Part shown: piece by piece, positions 39,459-52,070 of the stretch | Numbering within the stretch: position 1 is the first letter of the stretch | Layout: each line of letters starts with the position of its first letter | Assembly (NCBI RefSeq): GCF_009496155.1 | Contig: NZ_WIJP01000004.1 | Span: forward strand, 1-64,000 | Direction: 5' to 3' | DNA: 64,000 bases | From: Streptococcus mitis | GTDB lineage: Bacteria; Bacillota; Bacilli; Lactobacillales; Streptococcaceae | Translations under genes and position numbers: made by a program | Notes under the pieces: model-generated | The model's input: only the letters and a program-made list of their open reading frames with translations | Told to the model about the DNA's origin: nothing | Databases searched by the model: none

Positions 39459-40682
39459 ATGAAACGTTCTCTCGACTCTAGAGTCGATTATAGTTTGCTA
39501 TTGCCAGTATTTTTTCTACTGGTTATTGGCGTGGTGGCTATCTATATAGCTGTTAGTCATGATTATCCAAACAATATTCTGCCCATTTTAGGGCAACAGG
39601 TCGCTTGGATTGCCTTGGGGCTTGTGATTGGTTTTGTGGTCATGCTCTTTAATACAGAATTTCTTTGGAAAGTGACCCCCTTTCTGTATATTTTAGGCTT
39701 GGGACTTATGGTCTTGCCGATTGTCTTTTATAATCCAAGCCTAGTTGCATCAACAGGTGCCAAAAACTGGGTATCGGTAAATGGTGTTACCTTGTTCCAG
39801 CCGTCAGAATTTATGAAGATATCCTATATCCTCATGTTGGCTCGTGTGATTGTCCAGTTTACAAAAAAACATAAGGAATGGAGGCGTACAGTTCCGCTGG
39901 ACTTCTTGTTGATTTTTTGGATGATTCTCTTTACCATTCCAGTCCTAGTTCTTTTGGCACTTCAAAGTGACTTGGGGACGGCTTTGGTTTTTGTGGCTAT
40001 TTTCTCAGGAATCGTCTTACTATCAGGAGTTTCTTGGAAAATTATTATTCCAGTATTTGTGACTGCTGTAATAGGAGTTGCTGGATTCTTAGCCGTTTTT
40101 ATCAGTAAGGGTGGTCGGGCTTTTCTCCATCAATTGGGGATGCCGACCTACCAAATCAACCGTATTTTGGCTTGGCTCAATCCGTTTGACTTTGCCCAAA
40201 CAACCACTTACCAGCAGGCTCAAGGGCAGATTGCGATTGGGAGCGGTGGCTTATTTGGTCAGGGGTTTAATGCTTCTAATCTGCTTATTCCAGTTCGAGA
40301 GTCGGATATGATTTTCACGGTCATTGCAGAAGATTTTGGCTTTATTGGCTCTGTCTTTGTTATTGCCCTTTATCTCATGCTGATTTACCGTATGTTGAAG
40401 ATTACACTTAAATCAAATAACCAATTCTACACCTATATTTCCACTGGCTTGATTATGATGTTGCTCTTCCACATCTTTGAGAATGTCGGCGCTGTGACGG
40501 GCTTGCTTCCTTTGACTGGGATTCCCTTGCCTTTTATTTCGCAAGGAGGATCGGCTATTATCAGTAACTTGATTGGTGTTGGCTTGCTTTTATCGATGAG
40601 TTACCAGACTAATCTAGCTGAAGAAAAGAGTGGAAAAGTCCCATTCAAGCGGAAAAAGGTTGTATTAAAACGAATCAAATAA
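39459..40682 (+). CDS. rodA: SEDS peptidoglycan polymerase RodA
   Basis: Membrane glycosyltransferase of the SEDS family, 407 residues with about ten membrane segments. The block ASTGAKNWVSVNGVTLFQPS, LLALQSDLGTALVF and the late GLLPLTGIPLPFISQGGSAI are diagnostic. Position after dinG and lack of an FtsW-type tail favour RodA (elongation) over FtsW (division). I prefer ATG 39459, preceded by AAGGTTAGTG. It is 11 bases upstream of the DJ-1 gene. Confidence 0.87.
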   Translation: MKRSLDSRVDYSLLLPVFFLLVIGVVAIYIAVSHDYPNNILPILGQQVAWIALGLVIGFVVMLFNTEFLWKVTPFLYILGLGLMVLPIVFYNPSLVASTGAKNWVSVNGVTLFQPSEFMKISYILMLARVIVQFTKKHKEWRRTVPLDFLLIFWMILFTIPVLVLLALQSDLGTALVFVAIFSGIVLLSGVSWKIIIPVFVTAVIGVAGFLAVFISKGGRAFLHQLGMPTYQINRILAWLNPFDFAQTTTYQQAQGQIAIGSGGLFGQGFNASNLLIPVRESDMIFTVIAEDFGFIGSVFVIALYLMLIYRMLKITLKSNNQFYTYISTGLIMMLLFHIFENVGAVTGLLPLTGIPLPFISQGGSAIISNLIGVGLLLSMSYQTNLAEEKSGKVPFKRKKVVLKRIK

Positions 40683-40692
40683 GGAGAAAATC

Positions 40693-41247
40693 ATGGTTAA
40701 AGTAGCCGTTATGTTAGCTCAGGGCTTTGAAGAAATTGAAGCTTTGACAGTTGTAGATGTCTTGCGTCGGGCAAATATCACTTGTGATATGGTAGGATTT
40801 GAGGAGCAAGTGACGGGTTCGCATGCAATCCAAGTAAGAGCAGATCGTGTCTTTGATGGAGATTTATCAGACTATGATATGATTGTCCTTCCTGGAGGGA
40901 TGCCTGGATCTGCACATTTGCGCGATAATCAGACCTTGATTCAAGAGTTGCAAAACTTCGAGCAAGAAGGGAAGAAACTGGCAGCCATTTGTGCGGCACC
41001 AGTTGCTCTCAATAAAGCAGGGCTATTGAAAAACAAGGAATACACTTGTTATGACGGTGTTCAAGAGCAAATCCTTGATGGTCACTACGTCAAGGAAACA
41101 GTAGTGGTAGATGGGCAATTGACAACCAGTCGAGGTCCCTCAACAGCCCTTGCCTTTGCCTACGAGTTGGTAGAGCAATTAGGAGGAGACGCAGAGAGTT
41201 TACGAACAGGAATGCTCTATCGAGATGTCTTTGGTAACAATCAGTAA
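40693..41247 (+). CDS. DJ-1/PfpI-family protein
   Basis: A 184-residue cytosolic protein of the DJ-1 (ThiJ) clade. The nucleophile is Cys100 in AAICAAPVAL and the partner Glu lies in QGFEEIEA. Relatives are oxidation sensors or deglycases; the true reaction is debated. It is cotranscribed with rodA and ends at a terminator. Confidence 0.9.
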   Translation: MVKVAVMLAQGFEEIEALTVVDVLRRANITCDMVGFEEQVTGSHAIQVRADRVFDGDLSDYDMIVLPGGMPGSAHLRDNQTLIQELQNFEQEGKKLAAICAAPVALNKAGLLKNKEYTCYDGVQEQILDGHYVKETVVVDGQLTTSRGPSTALAFAYELVEQLGGDAESLRTGMLYRDVFGNNQ

Positions 41248-41275
41248 AACGGGAGTCAAACTCTCGTTTTTTTAC
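41247..41275 (+). terminator. Terminator after the DJ-1 gene
   Basis: Stem aaaacgggag / ctctcgtttt with seven T's. Confidence 0.85.
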
Positions 41276-41320
41276 TTGGAAAAATCTAGGAAATCATCGC
41301 TTTTTTAAGGAAAAAATGGT

Positions 41321-41332
41321 ATAATGAAAGCT
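41321..41332 (+). promoter_or_regulatory. -10 box placing the HAD gene on a leaderless transcript
   Basis: TATAAT (41321-41326) is 6 bases from the ATG at 41333. An earlier in-frame ATG (41324) lies within the -10 box itself and so cannot be used from this promoter. Confidence 0.6.
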
Positions 41333-43856
<2,524 letters not shown>

Positions 43857-43936
43857 AAATCGGGAGAAGTAGTTCCCTTGGTCTAAAAAATATGATATAA
43901 TCATTACGATTGTTTCAAGTAAAAAAGGAGTTTAAT

Positions 43937-45664
43937 ATGTCTGCTAGACTAGTAATTTATCTTGCAATTGCAGTTGCTGTTTTCTTCGTGATTGCTTATG
44001 CTATTGCAATCTACGTACGAAAACGCAATGAAAGTAAATTAGCAATTTTAGAAGAGAAAAAAGAAGAGTTGTACAATCTTCCAGTTAATGATGAAGTTGA
44101 AGCAGTAAAAAACATGCACTTGATTGGACAAAGTCAAGTGACTTTCCGCGAATGGAATCAAAAATGGGTTGACCTATCTCTTAACTCTTTTGCCGATATC
44201 GAAAATAATCTTTTCGAGGCAGAAGGCTATAACAACTCATTCCGTTTTTTCAAGGCCAGTCATCAAATTGATCAAATCGAGAGCCAAATTACCTTGATTG
44301 AAGAAGATATTGCAGCAATTCGCAATGCCTTGGCAGATTTGGAGAAACAAGAGTCTAAAAATAGTGGACGTGTTCTCCATACCTTGGACTTGTTTGAAGA
44401 GTTGCAACACCGAGTTGCTGATCATTCTGAAGAATATGGACAAGGTTTGTCTGAAATCGAAAAACAATTGGAAAATATCCAATCAGAGTTTTCTCAGTTT
44501 GTAACTTTAAATTCGTCTGGTGATCCAGTAGAAGCTGCTGTGATTCTGGATAATGCTGAAAATCATATCTTGGCTTTGACACATATTGTTGATCGTATAC
44601 CAGCAGTTGTAACAACATTATCTAAAGAGCTACCTGATCAGCTAGAAGATTTGGAGGATGGTTACCGTAAGCTTTTAGATGCTAACTATCATTTTGCTGA
44701 AACGGATATTGAAGCTCGTTTCCAATTGCTTCATGAAGCTCTTAAGAAAAATCATGAGAATATTGCGCAATTAGAATTGGATAATGCTGAGTACGAAAAT
44801 ACTCAAATCCAAGAAGAGATTAATGCACTTTATGATATTTTTACACGAGAAATTGCTGCTCAGAAAGTTGTAGAAGCTTTAGTAGCAACACTTCCTACTT
44901 ATCTTCAACACATGAAGGAAAATAATGCTTTATTGATAGAAGATATTGAGCGTTTGAGTAAAAGTTATTTACTTTCTGAATCGGATGCAAGTCATGTTCA
45001 TAGATTGCAAACTGAATTAGACTCTTTGGAAGAATCTGTAATAGAATTAACTTCAGAACAAGAGGAACATTCTGAGCCATATTCATTACTTGAAGAACGT
45101 TTGGAAAACTTACAAGCGACTTTGAAAGAAATTGAGGATGAGCAAGTTGAACTTAGTCAACGTCTTGCTCAGATTGAAAAAGATGATATCAATGCTCGCC
45201 AAAAGGCAAATGTTTATGTCAATCGTCTCCATACAATTAAGAGATATATGGAGAAACGCAATCTTCCAGGTATTCCACAAACTTTCTTGAAGTTATTCTT
45301 TACGGCAAGCAATAATACGGAAGATTTAATGGCTGAATTAGAACAAAAATTGGTCAATATAGAGTCAGTTAACCGTGTTCTGGAAATTGCAACGAATGAT
45401 ATGGAAGCTTTAGAAACGGAAACTTATAATATTGTACAGTATGCAACCTTAACAGAGCAACTCTTGCAATATTCTAACCGCTATCGCTCATTTGATGAAC
45501 GCATCCAAGAAGTATTTAACGAAGCTTTAGATATTTTTGAGAAAGAATTTGATTATCATGCTTCGTTTGACAAGATTTCTCAAGCATTGGAAGTGGCAGA
45601 ACCTGGTGTAACCAACCGCTTTGTTACCTCATATGAGAAAACACGTGAAACAATTCGTTTCTAA
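43937..45664 (+). CDS. ezrA: Septation ring regulator EzrA
   Basis: Division protein that organises FtsZ and peptidoglycan synthesis at midcell, essential in pneumococcus. The 575-residue protein has one N-terminal membrane segment (LVIYLAIAVAVFFVIAYAIA, 4-25) with a short outside N-terminus, then spectrin-like coiled-coil repeats to the C-terminus. ATG 43937 follows AAAAAAGGAGTTTAAT. Gene order gyrB-ezrA is conserved in streptococci. Confidence 0.95.
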   Translation: MSARLVIYLAIAVAVFFVIAYAIAIYVRKRNESKLAILEEKKEELYNLPVNDEVEAVKNMHLIGQSQVTFREWNQKWVDLSLNSFADIENNLFEAEGYNNSFRFFKASHQIDQIESQITLIEEDIAAIRNALADLEKQESKNSGRVLHTLDLFEELQHRVADHSEEYGQGLSEIEKQLENIQSEFSQFVTLNSSGDPVEAAVILDNAENHILALTHIVDRIPAVVTTLSKELPDQLEDLEDGYRKLLDANYHFAETDIEARFQLLHEALKKNHENIAQLELDNAEYENTQIQEEINALYDIFTREIAAQKVVEALVATLPTYLQHMKENNALLIEDIERLSKSYLLSESDASHVHRLQTELDSLEESVIELTSEQEEHSEPYSLLEERLENLQATLKEIEDEQVELSQRLAQIEKDDINARQKANVYVNRLHTIKRYMEKRNLPGIPQTFLKLFFTASNNTEDLMAELEQKLVNIESVNRVLEIATNDMEALETETYNIVQYATLTEQLLQYSNRYRSFDERIQEVFNEALDIFEKEFDYHASFDKISQALEVAEPGVTNRFVTSYEKTRETIRF

Positions 45665-45721
45665 ATAATAAAAAAAGATTTGGTTTTGTGAGAAGCAGAA
45701 CCAAGTCTTTTTTATTATTAT
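45665..45721. terminator. Strong ezrA terminator
   Basis: A long near-palindrome (aataataaaaaaagatttggttt / aaccaagtcttttttattatt types) directly follows the ezrA stop. It is A-rich before and T-rich after, so it can act in both directions. Confidence 0.85.
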
Positions 45722-45764
45722 TATGTGACTATTAGTCCGTCTCGCTCCGTTAGGTGCGAGACAA

Positions 45765-46525
45765 AAAAACCACCCGCTATGCGGGTGCGCGTCGAAGGTT
45801 ATACCAAAAAAACTCCGAACGCGATACAATAAAGGTGTTCAAGCCAATTGTAAAGCGAAAGGAGAAAAATATGGCACAAAAGGCTCATAGTTTATCGCAC
45901 ACAAAGTGGCACTGTAAGTATCACATTGTGTTCACCCCTAAGTATAGACGAAAAGTCATCTATAATCAATATCGAAGTAGTTTAGGCGAAATATTTCATC
46001 GCTTGTGTAGTTATAAAGGAGTTGAAATTATCGAGGGTCACTTAATGCCAGACCATGTACATATGTTAGTAAGTATTCCACCAAGGATAAGTGTTTCGAG
46101 TTTCATGAGTTATTAAAAGGAAAAAGTGCACTCATGATGTTTGACAAACACGCCAATCTCAAGTATAAGTTTGGGAATCGGCATTTCTGGGTGGAAGGTT
46201 ATTATGTGAGTACGGTGGGACTCAATGAAGACACAATTAAGAAATATATTCAAGATGAGAGAAATTATCCAGTGGATGATTTCTTCACGAGTATGAAAAT
46301 TTGAAAACGAGTAAAGCATGATATAGCATTAGATAAATTGAGTGTAAAAGAATATGAGGATCCCTTTAGGGATAGTGGTAAGTAATACTAAAGCCTCTTT
46401 GAGAGGCAAGTGACGAGTCAAGAGCAATAAGGCTTGAACAACGTGAAAGCCAGCGTCTTTAGGCGCTGGCTGGTAATTTGGGCTTATAGCCATGGGACAA
46501 ACCACCCGTTTGACGGGTGGTCGTG
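45765..46525 (+). mobile_element. IS200/IS605-type element, copy 2
   Basis: About 760 bases with both ends: a left hairpin cacccgc / gcgggtg (45771-45787) and a right hairpin accacccg / cgggtggt (46501-46521). It inserted just after the ezrA terminator. There is a single transposase frame and no accessory tnpB. Exact ends were judged by comparison with copy 1. Confidence 0.85.
45871..46385 (+). pseudogene. IS200-type TnpA (Y1 transposase), frameshifted copy 2
   Basis: Begins MAQKAHSLSHTKWHCKYHIV with ribosome site AAAGGAGAAAAAT and reads through the HUH motif PDHVHMLV. It stops at TAA 46114-46116 and continues one frame over as LKGKSALMMFDKHANLKYKF. A further inserted stretch introduces TGA 46302-46304 before the native ending KLSVKEYEDPFRDSGK (stop 46383-46385). 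The catalytic Tyr region lies beyond the first break, so an 81-residue product would be inactive. Confidence 0.87.
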
Positions 46526-46647
46526 ATTTGTCTATAAAATCTTGTATGATAAAATCTCAAGATAAAAAATTGGAGACGATTTAAAAAGCAAGTCAGAACC
46601 TATGTTTGGTCTATAAGGTTCAATAGCTTTCTAATCTCTCCAAAATT

Positions 46648-46947
46648 TTATTTGGTTGGAATCGAAATCCCAATTAATTTTTCTGAGTAGAGTGTCTTGA
46701 TATTGGCTTCATCAATAGAGTCCTTATCAATTTTACGTTTCAAGAAAAATTCTTGGATGGCTTCGATTTCAGTTTCTCGAATAGCACGGTGTTTATTTGA
46801 GATGAGGATTTCATAGTGAAGCGGAGCTTGGGTAAAAATAACATCTGTATTTCCAGCAGAATAGACCTCAACAAGAGTTGCATCTGTACTCTCTAGCTGG
46901 CTTTTTACAAGTTGCGAGTGTGAGTTTGTCGTATTGATAAGCTTCAT
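46648..46947 (-). CDS. DUF1827-family protein
   Basis: A 99-residue protein (MKLINTTNSHSQLVKSQLES ... FTQAPLHYEILISNKHRAIR) found in streptococci and lactococci with no known function. No membrane segment. Ribosome site AGGAAATATT on the minus strand. A spaced repeat (aaaattggaga near 46566 and tctccaaaatttt near 46638) may fold as its terminator. Confidence 0.75.
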   Translation of the reverse strand: MKLINTTNSHSQLVKSQLESTDATLVEVYSAGNTDVIFTQAPLHYEILISNKHRAIRETEIEAIQEFFLKRKIDKDSIDEANIKTLYSEKLIGISIPTK

Positions 46948-47005
46948 AATATTTCCTCCGATTTTCTAATTCTATTATAGCACTTTTTGAATAAAGTCGC
47001 TTGAT

Positions 47006-47458
47006 TTAGTCAATCTTATGCTGTTTTTTCCAAGATTCAATGGCCCATTTATGACTACCACGTTTGAGATTTTCAATAGCCTCATCAATAGGGAACCAGG
47101 CAATATGATTAAAGTCTTCTAGTGGTTTTTGAACTTCCTTGAAAGAAGTCGCTTCATAGAGGTAGGCAGGATTGTAGTAGTAGGTATCACGGTGACGAGA
47201 GTAGAAATATTCGTCAGCTTGTCCGTAATAGGTACCAATTTCAGCTGTGAAGCCAAGCTCTTCAATCAATTCACGCTTTAGGGCTTCTTGATGATTTTCA
47301 CCTGCTTCAATTTCACCACCTGGTAGGAACCAAGCGCCATTTGGTGCTTGAACAAGAACAATTTGTTTTTTCTCAGCATCAGGGATAACTGCATATACTC
47401 CATAACGAGCAACATAGTCTGTATTCGCTTCTTTTTCTCCGAAAGTTGGGTTTGCCAT
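47006..47458 (-). CDS. Nudix hydrolase
   Basis: A 150-residue Nudix protein with the box GGEIEAGENHQEALKRELIE followed by ELGF. The flanking WFLPGG and a C-terminal aromatic segment (YFYSRHRDTYYYNPAYLYEA) resemble MutT/ADP-ribose types. I chose ATG 47458 (GAGGAAAATGCA upstream); the longer frame to 47521 begins without a ribosome site. Substrate unknown. Confidence 0.88.
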   Translation of the reverse strand: MANPTFGEKEANTDYVARYGVYAVIPDAEKKQIVLVQAPNGAWFLPGGEIEAGENHQEALKRELIEELGFTAEIGTYYGQADEYFYSRHRDTYYYNPAYLYEATSFKEVQKPLEDFNHIAWFPIDEAIENLKRGSHKWAIESWKKQHKID

Positions 47459-47588
47459 TGCATTTTCCTCATTATCTAGTATCGTTATTATTATCATAAT
47501 GGACAAAGGGCAAGCTGTCAAGAAATTACAGTTATTTTAGTCAAAAAGAAGCAGAAAAATTTCATTTTCTACTCCTTTTCTATAGGAT

Positions 47589-49847
47589 TTATTTTTCTTT
47601 TTCAGAAGTTTTTACTTCAGCTTTTTTGGCAGATTTAATCTGAATGTTTCCCTTACTAGTCATAACTGCCTTGAGGTCTTTTTCGCTTGGATTTTCAAGG
47701 TAGTAGTCAGTGATTGCGTCTTCAATATAGTCTTGAATAGTACGACGAAGTGGGCGTGCTCCCATTTTTGGATCATAACCGAGGTCAACTAATTTTTCCT
47801 TGACCTTTTCAGTTACATCTAAATGAATATTGTTGCTAGAAAGGCGCTTGTTAACATCTGCCAGCATGAGTTCGACGATTTGGAGCAGGTTGTCCTTGCT
47901 GAGAGCCTTAAATTCGATAATACCATCAAAACGATTCATAAACTCTGGACTAAAGAAGTTACCGAGTTCACCGAGAACAGAATTGGTACGTCCTTCTCTA
48001 GCAGCACCAAATCCAACGCTGGCTTCGGCTTTTCCAGTCCCAGCATTTGAAGTCATGATGATGATAGCGTCCTTGAAGCTAACGGTACGTCCTTGCCCAT
48101 CTGTCAAACGACCATCGTCCAAGACCTGGAGGAACATGTGCATGACATCTGGATGGGCTTTCTCTACTTCATCCAAGAGAATAAGAGAATATGGGTTGCG
48201 GCGGACTTTTTCGGTTAATTGACCAGCCTCATCGTAGCCAACATAACCTGGAGGGGCACCGACCAACTTAGCCACACTGTGTTTTTCCATGTATTCACTC
48301 ATATCGAAGCGAATCATGCTGTCAGCAGAACCAAAGAGTTCGATAGCTAGTTGTTTGGAAAGTTCTGTCTTACCGACACCAGTTGGCCCGACGAAGAGGA
48401 AACTTCCAATTGGACGGTTAGGCGTACCGAGACCGACACGATTACGGCGAATAGCTTTGGCAATCTTATCAACAGCATCATCTTGTCCAATAACATGAGA
48501 CTTGAGGTCTTCAGCTAGATGGATGAGTTGAGATTGTTCTTTCTCTTTTAAATCACCAACAGGGATATTTGTTTTCTGCTCGATAATATGCTCAATGGTT
48601 TTTTCACTGATGATAGGAGTATCCTGGTCTGTGACCTTTTTCTTTTGCATTTCCTTATACTTGGCAATCTGGTCGCGGAAATAGGCTGCCTTCTCAAAAT
48701 CTTCCTCTCGTGTAGCTTGAGACTTGAGATTTTCGGCTTCAATCAGACGTTGGTCAATGACTTTAGGATCCACAAAATTCAAGGTCAAATTCATCTTAGA
48801 ACCAGCTTCATCTAGGAGGTCAATGGCCTTGTCAGGTAAGAAGCGATCTTGGATGTAGCGATTGGAAAGAGTTGCAGCTGCTTCAATCGCAGCATCGGTA
48901 TATTGAACGTGGTGGTAGTCTTCGTATTTTTTTTGAATCCCTTTGAGGATAGTGATTGTTTCCTCCACCGTTGGTTCATCGACTTTAACAGGCTGCATAC
49001 GGCGTTCTAGGGCAGCATCCTTTTCAATGATACGGTATTCATTGAGGGTAGTAGCACCGACCAGTTGCAGTTCGCCACGAGCAAGGGCGGGCTTGAGGAT
49101 ATTTCCTGCATCCATATTACCATCGCCAGCAGAACCAGCACCGACAATTTCATGGATTTCATCGATAAAGAGGATGATGTCCTCACGCTTGCGAATTTCT
49201 TCCATGAGTTTTTGCATGCGTTCTTCAAATTGTCCACGGATCCCCGTTCCTTGAACCAAGCTAACTACATCTAGACGGATGACTTGTTTACCTTGGAGTT
49301 TATGTGGAACATCACCATCGACGATTTTTTGAGCTAGACCTTCGACAACGGCAGTTTTTCCGACACCTGGTTCGCCAATAAGAACAGGATTATTCTTGGT
49401 TCTGCGATTGAGAATCTCGATGACACGAATAATCTCATCATCGCGCCCAATAACGGGGTCGATATCGCCACGACGGGCAATCTCAGTTACATTGATACCA
49501 AATTCTTCCAGCAGACCTTTTTCTTGGCTTGGTGGCGGAGTTTGGGCAGGTCCACGATTTTGAGAACCATAACCGCCGTTACCACCGTAACCTCCACCTG
49601 ATTGGGTTGGGGGAGTAGGAGGAGTGTTGTTAGAAGGTCTAAAATTGTTTAAGTCATTGAAGAAATCACCAAAGGGATCAAAGTCGCGATTATTCAAATC
49701 TGTCATACCTTTAAAGAGGCTATTGTTAGGATCTGTTTTGATAATCTTATAGCAGTTTTGACAGAGGTCAATTTGTTTTTGCTTTCCATTGAGATTAGTA
49801 TAAAGATGAATTGTTGAGTCGTTGATTTTACAGTTTTGACAAAGCAT
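47589..49847 (-). CDS. clpE: ATP-dependent protease ATP-binding subunit ClpE
   Basis: Hsp100 unfoldase that feeds ClpP under heat and other stress, 752 residues. The N-terminal zinc finger (Cys3, Cys6, Cys29, Cys32) identifies ClpE. A Gly/Pro-rich linker follows, then AAA-1 ([18 protein letters not shown]), a UVR-type coil in the middle and AAA-2 ([23 protein letters not shown]). The upstream CtsR box makes it a class III heat-shock gene. Confidence 0.96.
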   Translation of the reverse strand: MLCQNCKINDSTIHLYTNLNGKQKQIDLCQNCYKIIKTDPNNSLFKGMTDLNNRDFDPFGDFFNDLNNFRPSNNTPPTPPTQSGGGYGGNGGYGSQNRGPAQTPPPSQEKGLLEEFGINVTEIARRGDIDPVIGRDDEIIRVIEILNRRTKNNPVLIGEPGVGKTAVVEGLAQKIVDGDVPHKLQGKQVIRLDVVSLVQGTGIRGQFEERMQKLMEEIRKREDIILFIDEIHEIVGAGSAGDGNMDAGNILKPALARGELQLVGATTLNEYRIIEKDAALERRMQPVKVDEPTVEETITILKGIQKKYEDYHHVQYTDAAIEAAATLSNRYIQDRFLPDKAIDLLDEAGSKMNLTLNFVDPKVIDQRLIEAENLKSQATREEDFEKAAYFRDQIAKYKEMQKKKVTDQDTPIISEKTIEHIIEQKTNIPVGDLKEKEQSQLIHLAEDLKSHVIGQDDAVDKIAKAIRRNRVGLGTPNRPIGSFLFVGPTGVGKTELSKQLAIELFGSADSMIRFDMSEYMEKHSVAKLVGAPPGYVGYDEAGQLTEKVRRNPYSLILLDEVEKAHPDVMHMFLQVLDDGRLTDGQGRTVSFKDAIIIMTSNAGTGKAEASVGFGAAREGRTNSVLGELGNFFSPEFMNRFDGIIEFKALSKDNLLQIVELMLADVNKRLSSNNIHLDVTEKVKEKLVDLGYDPKMGARPLRRTIQDYIEDAITDYYLENPSEKDLKAVMTSKGNIQIKSAKKAEVKTSEKEK

Positions 49848-49887
49848 ACATCTACCTCATTTCTTTCTTTAGCCTGACCTGTATAAA

Positions 49888-49923
49888 GGTCAAAAATAGT
49901 CAAATTTCTATACTCTCATTATA
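49888..49923 (-). promoter_or_regulatory. clpE promoter with CtsR box
   Basis: GGTCAAA-AAT-AGTCAAA (49888-49904, as read on the plus strand) matches the CtsR heptad repeat. The -10 TATAAT of clpE is the minus-strand reading of 49918-49923, so the repressor box lies just downstream of it, over the transcription start. Confidence 0.88.
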
Positions 49924-50005
49924 ACAGGATTGGGGTGTAAAGCAAGTAAAAAGATTGAAGCTTTGAGAAGTTGTTACAATGGAAATATTTGTGGATTTGG
50001 ACTAT

Positions 50006-50040
50006 AAAAAAAATCCTATTTGTGAGACAAAAAGGATTTT
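50006..50040 (-). terminator. ykuJ-like gene terminator
   Basis: On the minus strand a hairpin aaaatcc / ggatttt is followed by a run of T's. Confidence 0.7.
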
Positions 50041-50078
50041 GGTTAGACATGCAGGGTGTAATCCCAGCTTGTTTTGTA

Positions 50079-50309
50079 TTAGTAAAGGAGTTCGTAAATC
50101 TCCATTGCAATCAAGTCAATGCTGTCAAAAGTATAAGTTTCGCGAGCTTCTACATCACGAAGGGTAAAGATTGAGCCGTTTTCTTCGTCGTGGCTGTATG
50201 CAACTTCTGCAACAACAACTCCTTCGCGTTCAAAATTACGTTTTAAATTTCCGCCGTCTTTAGCCATTGCTTCAAGGCGGTTGATGATTCTAACCAAATG
50301 TGATTCCAT
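50079..50309 (-). CDS. YkuJ-like protein (DUF1797)
   Basis: A 76-residue protein matching the YkuJ/DUF1797 family: MESHLVRIINRLEAMAKDGG, FEREGVVVAEVAYS and a C-terminal YTFDSIDLIAMEIYELL. A compact alpha/beta fold with no known function. Ribosome site AAGGAGAATCAAA on the minus strand. Confidence 0.8.
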   Translation of the reverse strand: MESHLVRIINRLEAMAKDGGNLKRNFEREGVVVAEVAYSHDEENGSIFTLRDVEARETYTFDSIDLIAMEIYELLY

Positions 50310-50437
50310 TTTGATTCTCCTTCATTTCTTATCGTTACTATTTTACCATAAAGGAGGCCAACTTGCCTAGAAAAAACTAAGATTTCTCGCTAATTCTACC
50401 AGCTTAAAGATTTTTTGAATAAATTAGATAAAATATT

Positions 50438-50463
50438 TGAATTTTAATTCAATGCATGTTATA
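50438..50463 (+). promoter_or_regulatory. Promoter of the amino-acid ABC operon
   Basis: A -35 TTGAAT and -10 TATAAT (50458-50463) spaced 17 bases apart. The -35 overlaps a palindrome, ttgaattttaattcaa, that could be an operator. Confidence 0.65.
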
Positions 50464-50499
50464 ATCATACAGTATTCTATTTTAGAAAGCAGTGTGACT

Positions 50500-51183
50500 A
50501 TGAATTTTTCTTTTTTACCTAAGTATTTACCTTATTTTAACTATGGGGCTGTCGTGACGGTTCTCATTTCTATCTGTGTTGTCTTTTTGGGGACTATTTT
50601 GGGTGTTGTCTTGGCTTTTGGGCAACGTTCAAAGTTTAAACCGCTTATTTGGCTTGCCAACTTGTACGTTTGGATTTTCCGTGGGACGCCAATGATGGTT
50701 CAGATTATGATCGCCTTTGCTCTAATGCATATCAATGCTCCGACTATTCAGGTTGGAATTTTAGGTGTTGATCTTTCTCGTCTGATTCCAGGGATTTTGA
50801 TTATCTCTATGAACAGTGGTGCCTATGTTTCTGAGACTGTTCGTGCTGGGATTAATGCGGTCCCTAAGGGGCAGTTAGAGGCGGCCTATTCTTTAGGGAT
50901 TCGTCCTAAAAATGCTATGCGCTATGTGATTTTGCCACAAGCAATCAAAAATATCTTGCCAGCCTTGGGGAACGAATTTATCACTATTATCAAGGATAGT
51001 TCCCTCTTATCAGCTATCGGTGTCATGGAGTTGTGGAATGGGGCTACAACAGTTTCTACAACAACCTATCTACCTTTAACACCACTTTTATTTGCTGCAT
51101 TTTACTACTTGATTATGACCTCTATTTTGACAGTGGCCTTGAAAGCTTTTGAAAAACGTATGGGACAAGGAGATAAGAAATAA
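50500..51183 (+). CDS. Amino-acid ABC transporter permease
   Basis: A 227-residue polar-amino-acid permease (HisM/GlnP type) with about five membrane segments. The coupling loop [30 protein letters not shown] and the motif [10 protein letters not shown] are typical. ATG 50500 is chosen as the family-length start, though its ribosome site is weak. It overlaps the ATPase start. No binding protein is encoded nearby, so one must be supplied from elsewhere. Confidence 0.92.
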   Translation: MNFSFLPKYLPYFNYGAVVTVLISICVVFLGTILGVVLAFGQRSKFKPLIWLANLYVWIFRGTPMMVQIMIAFALMHINAPTIQVGILGVDLSRLIPGILIISMNSGAYVSETVRAGINAVPKGQLEAAYSLGIRPKNAMRYVILPQAIKNILPALGNEFITIIKDSSLLSAIGVMELWNGATTVSTTTYLPLTPLLFAAFYYLIMTSILTVALKAFEKRMGQGDKK

Positions 51184-51917
51184 TGACAGAAACCTTGATA
51201 AAAATTGAAAATTTACATAAATCCTTTGGAAAGAATGAAGTATTGAAGGGCATCAACCTCGAGATTAAAAGAGGAGAAGTTGTCGTTATCATCGGTCCTT
51301 CAGGGAGCGGGAAATCTACCTTGCTTCGCTCTATGAATTTGTTGGAAGAAGCGACCAAGGGGAAGGTTATCTTTGAGGGAGTCGATATTACAGACAAGAA
51401 GAATGACCTCTTTGCCATGCATGAGAAGATGGGCATGGTTTTCCAACAATTCAATCTCTTTCCTAATATGACTGTGATGGAAAATATCACCTTGTCTCCT
51501 ATCAAGACCAAAGGTGAAAGTAAGGAAGTTGCTGAGAAGAGAGCTCAGGAACTTTTGGAAAAAGTTGGTTTACCAGATAAGGCAACTGCTTATCCACAGA
51601 GTTTGTCAGGTGGACAGCAACAACGGATTGCTATTGCGCGTGGTTTGGCAATGGAACCAGATGTTTTACTCTTTGACGAGCCGACTTCAGCCCTGGACCC
51701 TGAAATGGTAGGTGAGGTGCTGGCTGTTATGCAAGACCTAGCCAAGTCAGGAATGACTATGGTTATCGTAACGCATGAAATGGGATTTGCCCGTGAGGTG
51801 GCAGATCGTGTTATCTTTATGGCAGACGGTGTGGTTGTTGAAGATGGGACACCTGAGCAGATTTTTGAACAAACCCAAGAACAACGGACTAAGGATTTCT
51901 TGAGTAAGGTTTTATAA
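51183..51917 (+). CDS. Amino-acid ABC transporter ATPase
   Basis: A 244-residue importer ATPase (GlnQ type). Walker [10 protein letters not shown], signature [15 protein letters not shown], Walker [16 protein letters not shown] and switch VTHEMGFA are intact. It shares a base with the permease stop, forming a two-gene transporter operon ended by a hairpin at 51947-51972. Confidence 0.95.
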   Translation: MTETLIKIENLHKSFGKNEVLKGINLEIKRGEVVVIIGPSGSGKSTLLRSMNLLEEATKGKVIFEGVDITDKKNDLFAMHEKMGMVFQQFNLFPNMTVMENITLSPIKTKGESKEVAEKRAQELLEKVGLPDKATAYPQSLSGGQQQRIAIARGLAMEPDVLLFDEPTSALDPEMVGEVLAVMQDLAKSGMTMVIVTHEMGFAREVADRVIFMADGVVVEDGTPEQIFEQTQEQRTKDFLSKVL

Positions 51918-51946
51918 TCTATTTTAAAATTTCAAGACAAGATTAG

Positions 51947-51972
51947 TGAAAAGCTCAACCAGAGCTTTTTCT
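51947..51972 (+). terminator. Terminator of the amino-acid ABC operon
   Basis: Stem aaaagctc / gagctttt with a short loop and T's. Confidence 0.8.
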
Positions 51973-52070
51973 TATAGTTTGAAACTATAGGATTGCCTAG
52001 GAAAGAAGTGTTAGAGGGTACTAGCAGTTTTTGGTATAATGGAAGATATTTGAAAGAAAAGAGAATTGAT

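Noticed and set aside
41324..41332. ATG at 41324 as the HAD start
   Set aside because: It lies inside the -10 hexamer of the only visible promoter, so a transcript from there would not contain it.
49971..50174. Plus-strand ORFs over the clpE-ykuJ gap
   Set aside because: They run through the terminator and the antisense of the ykuJ-like gene and have no ribosome site or recognisable product.
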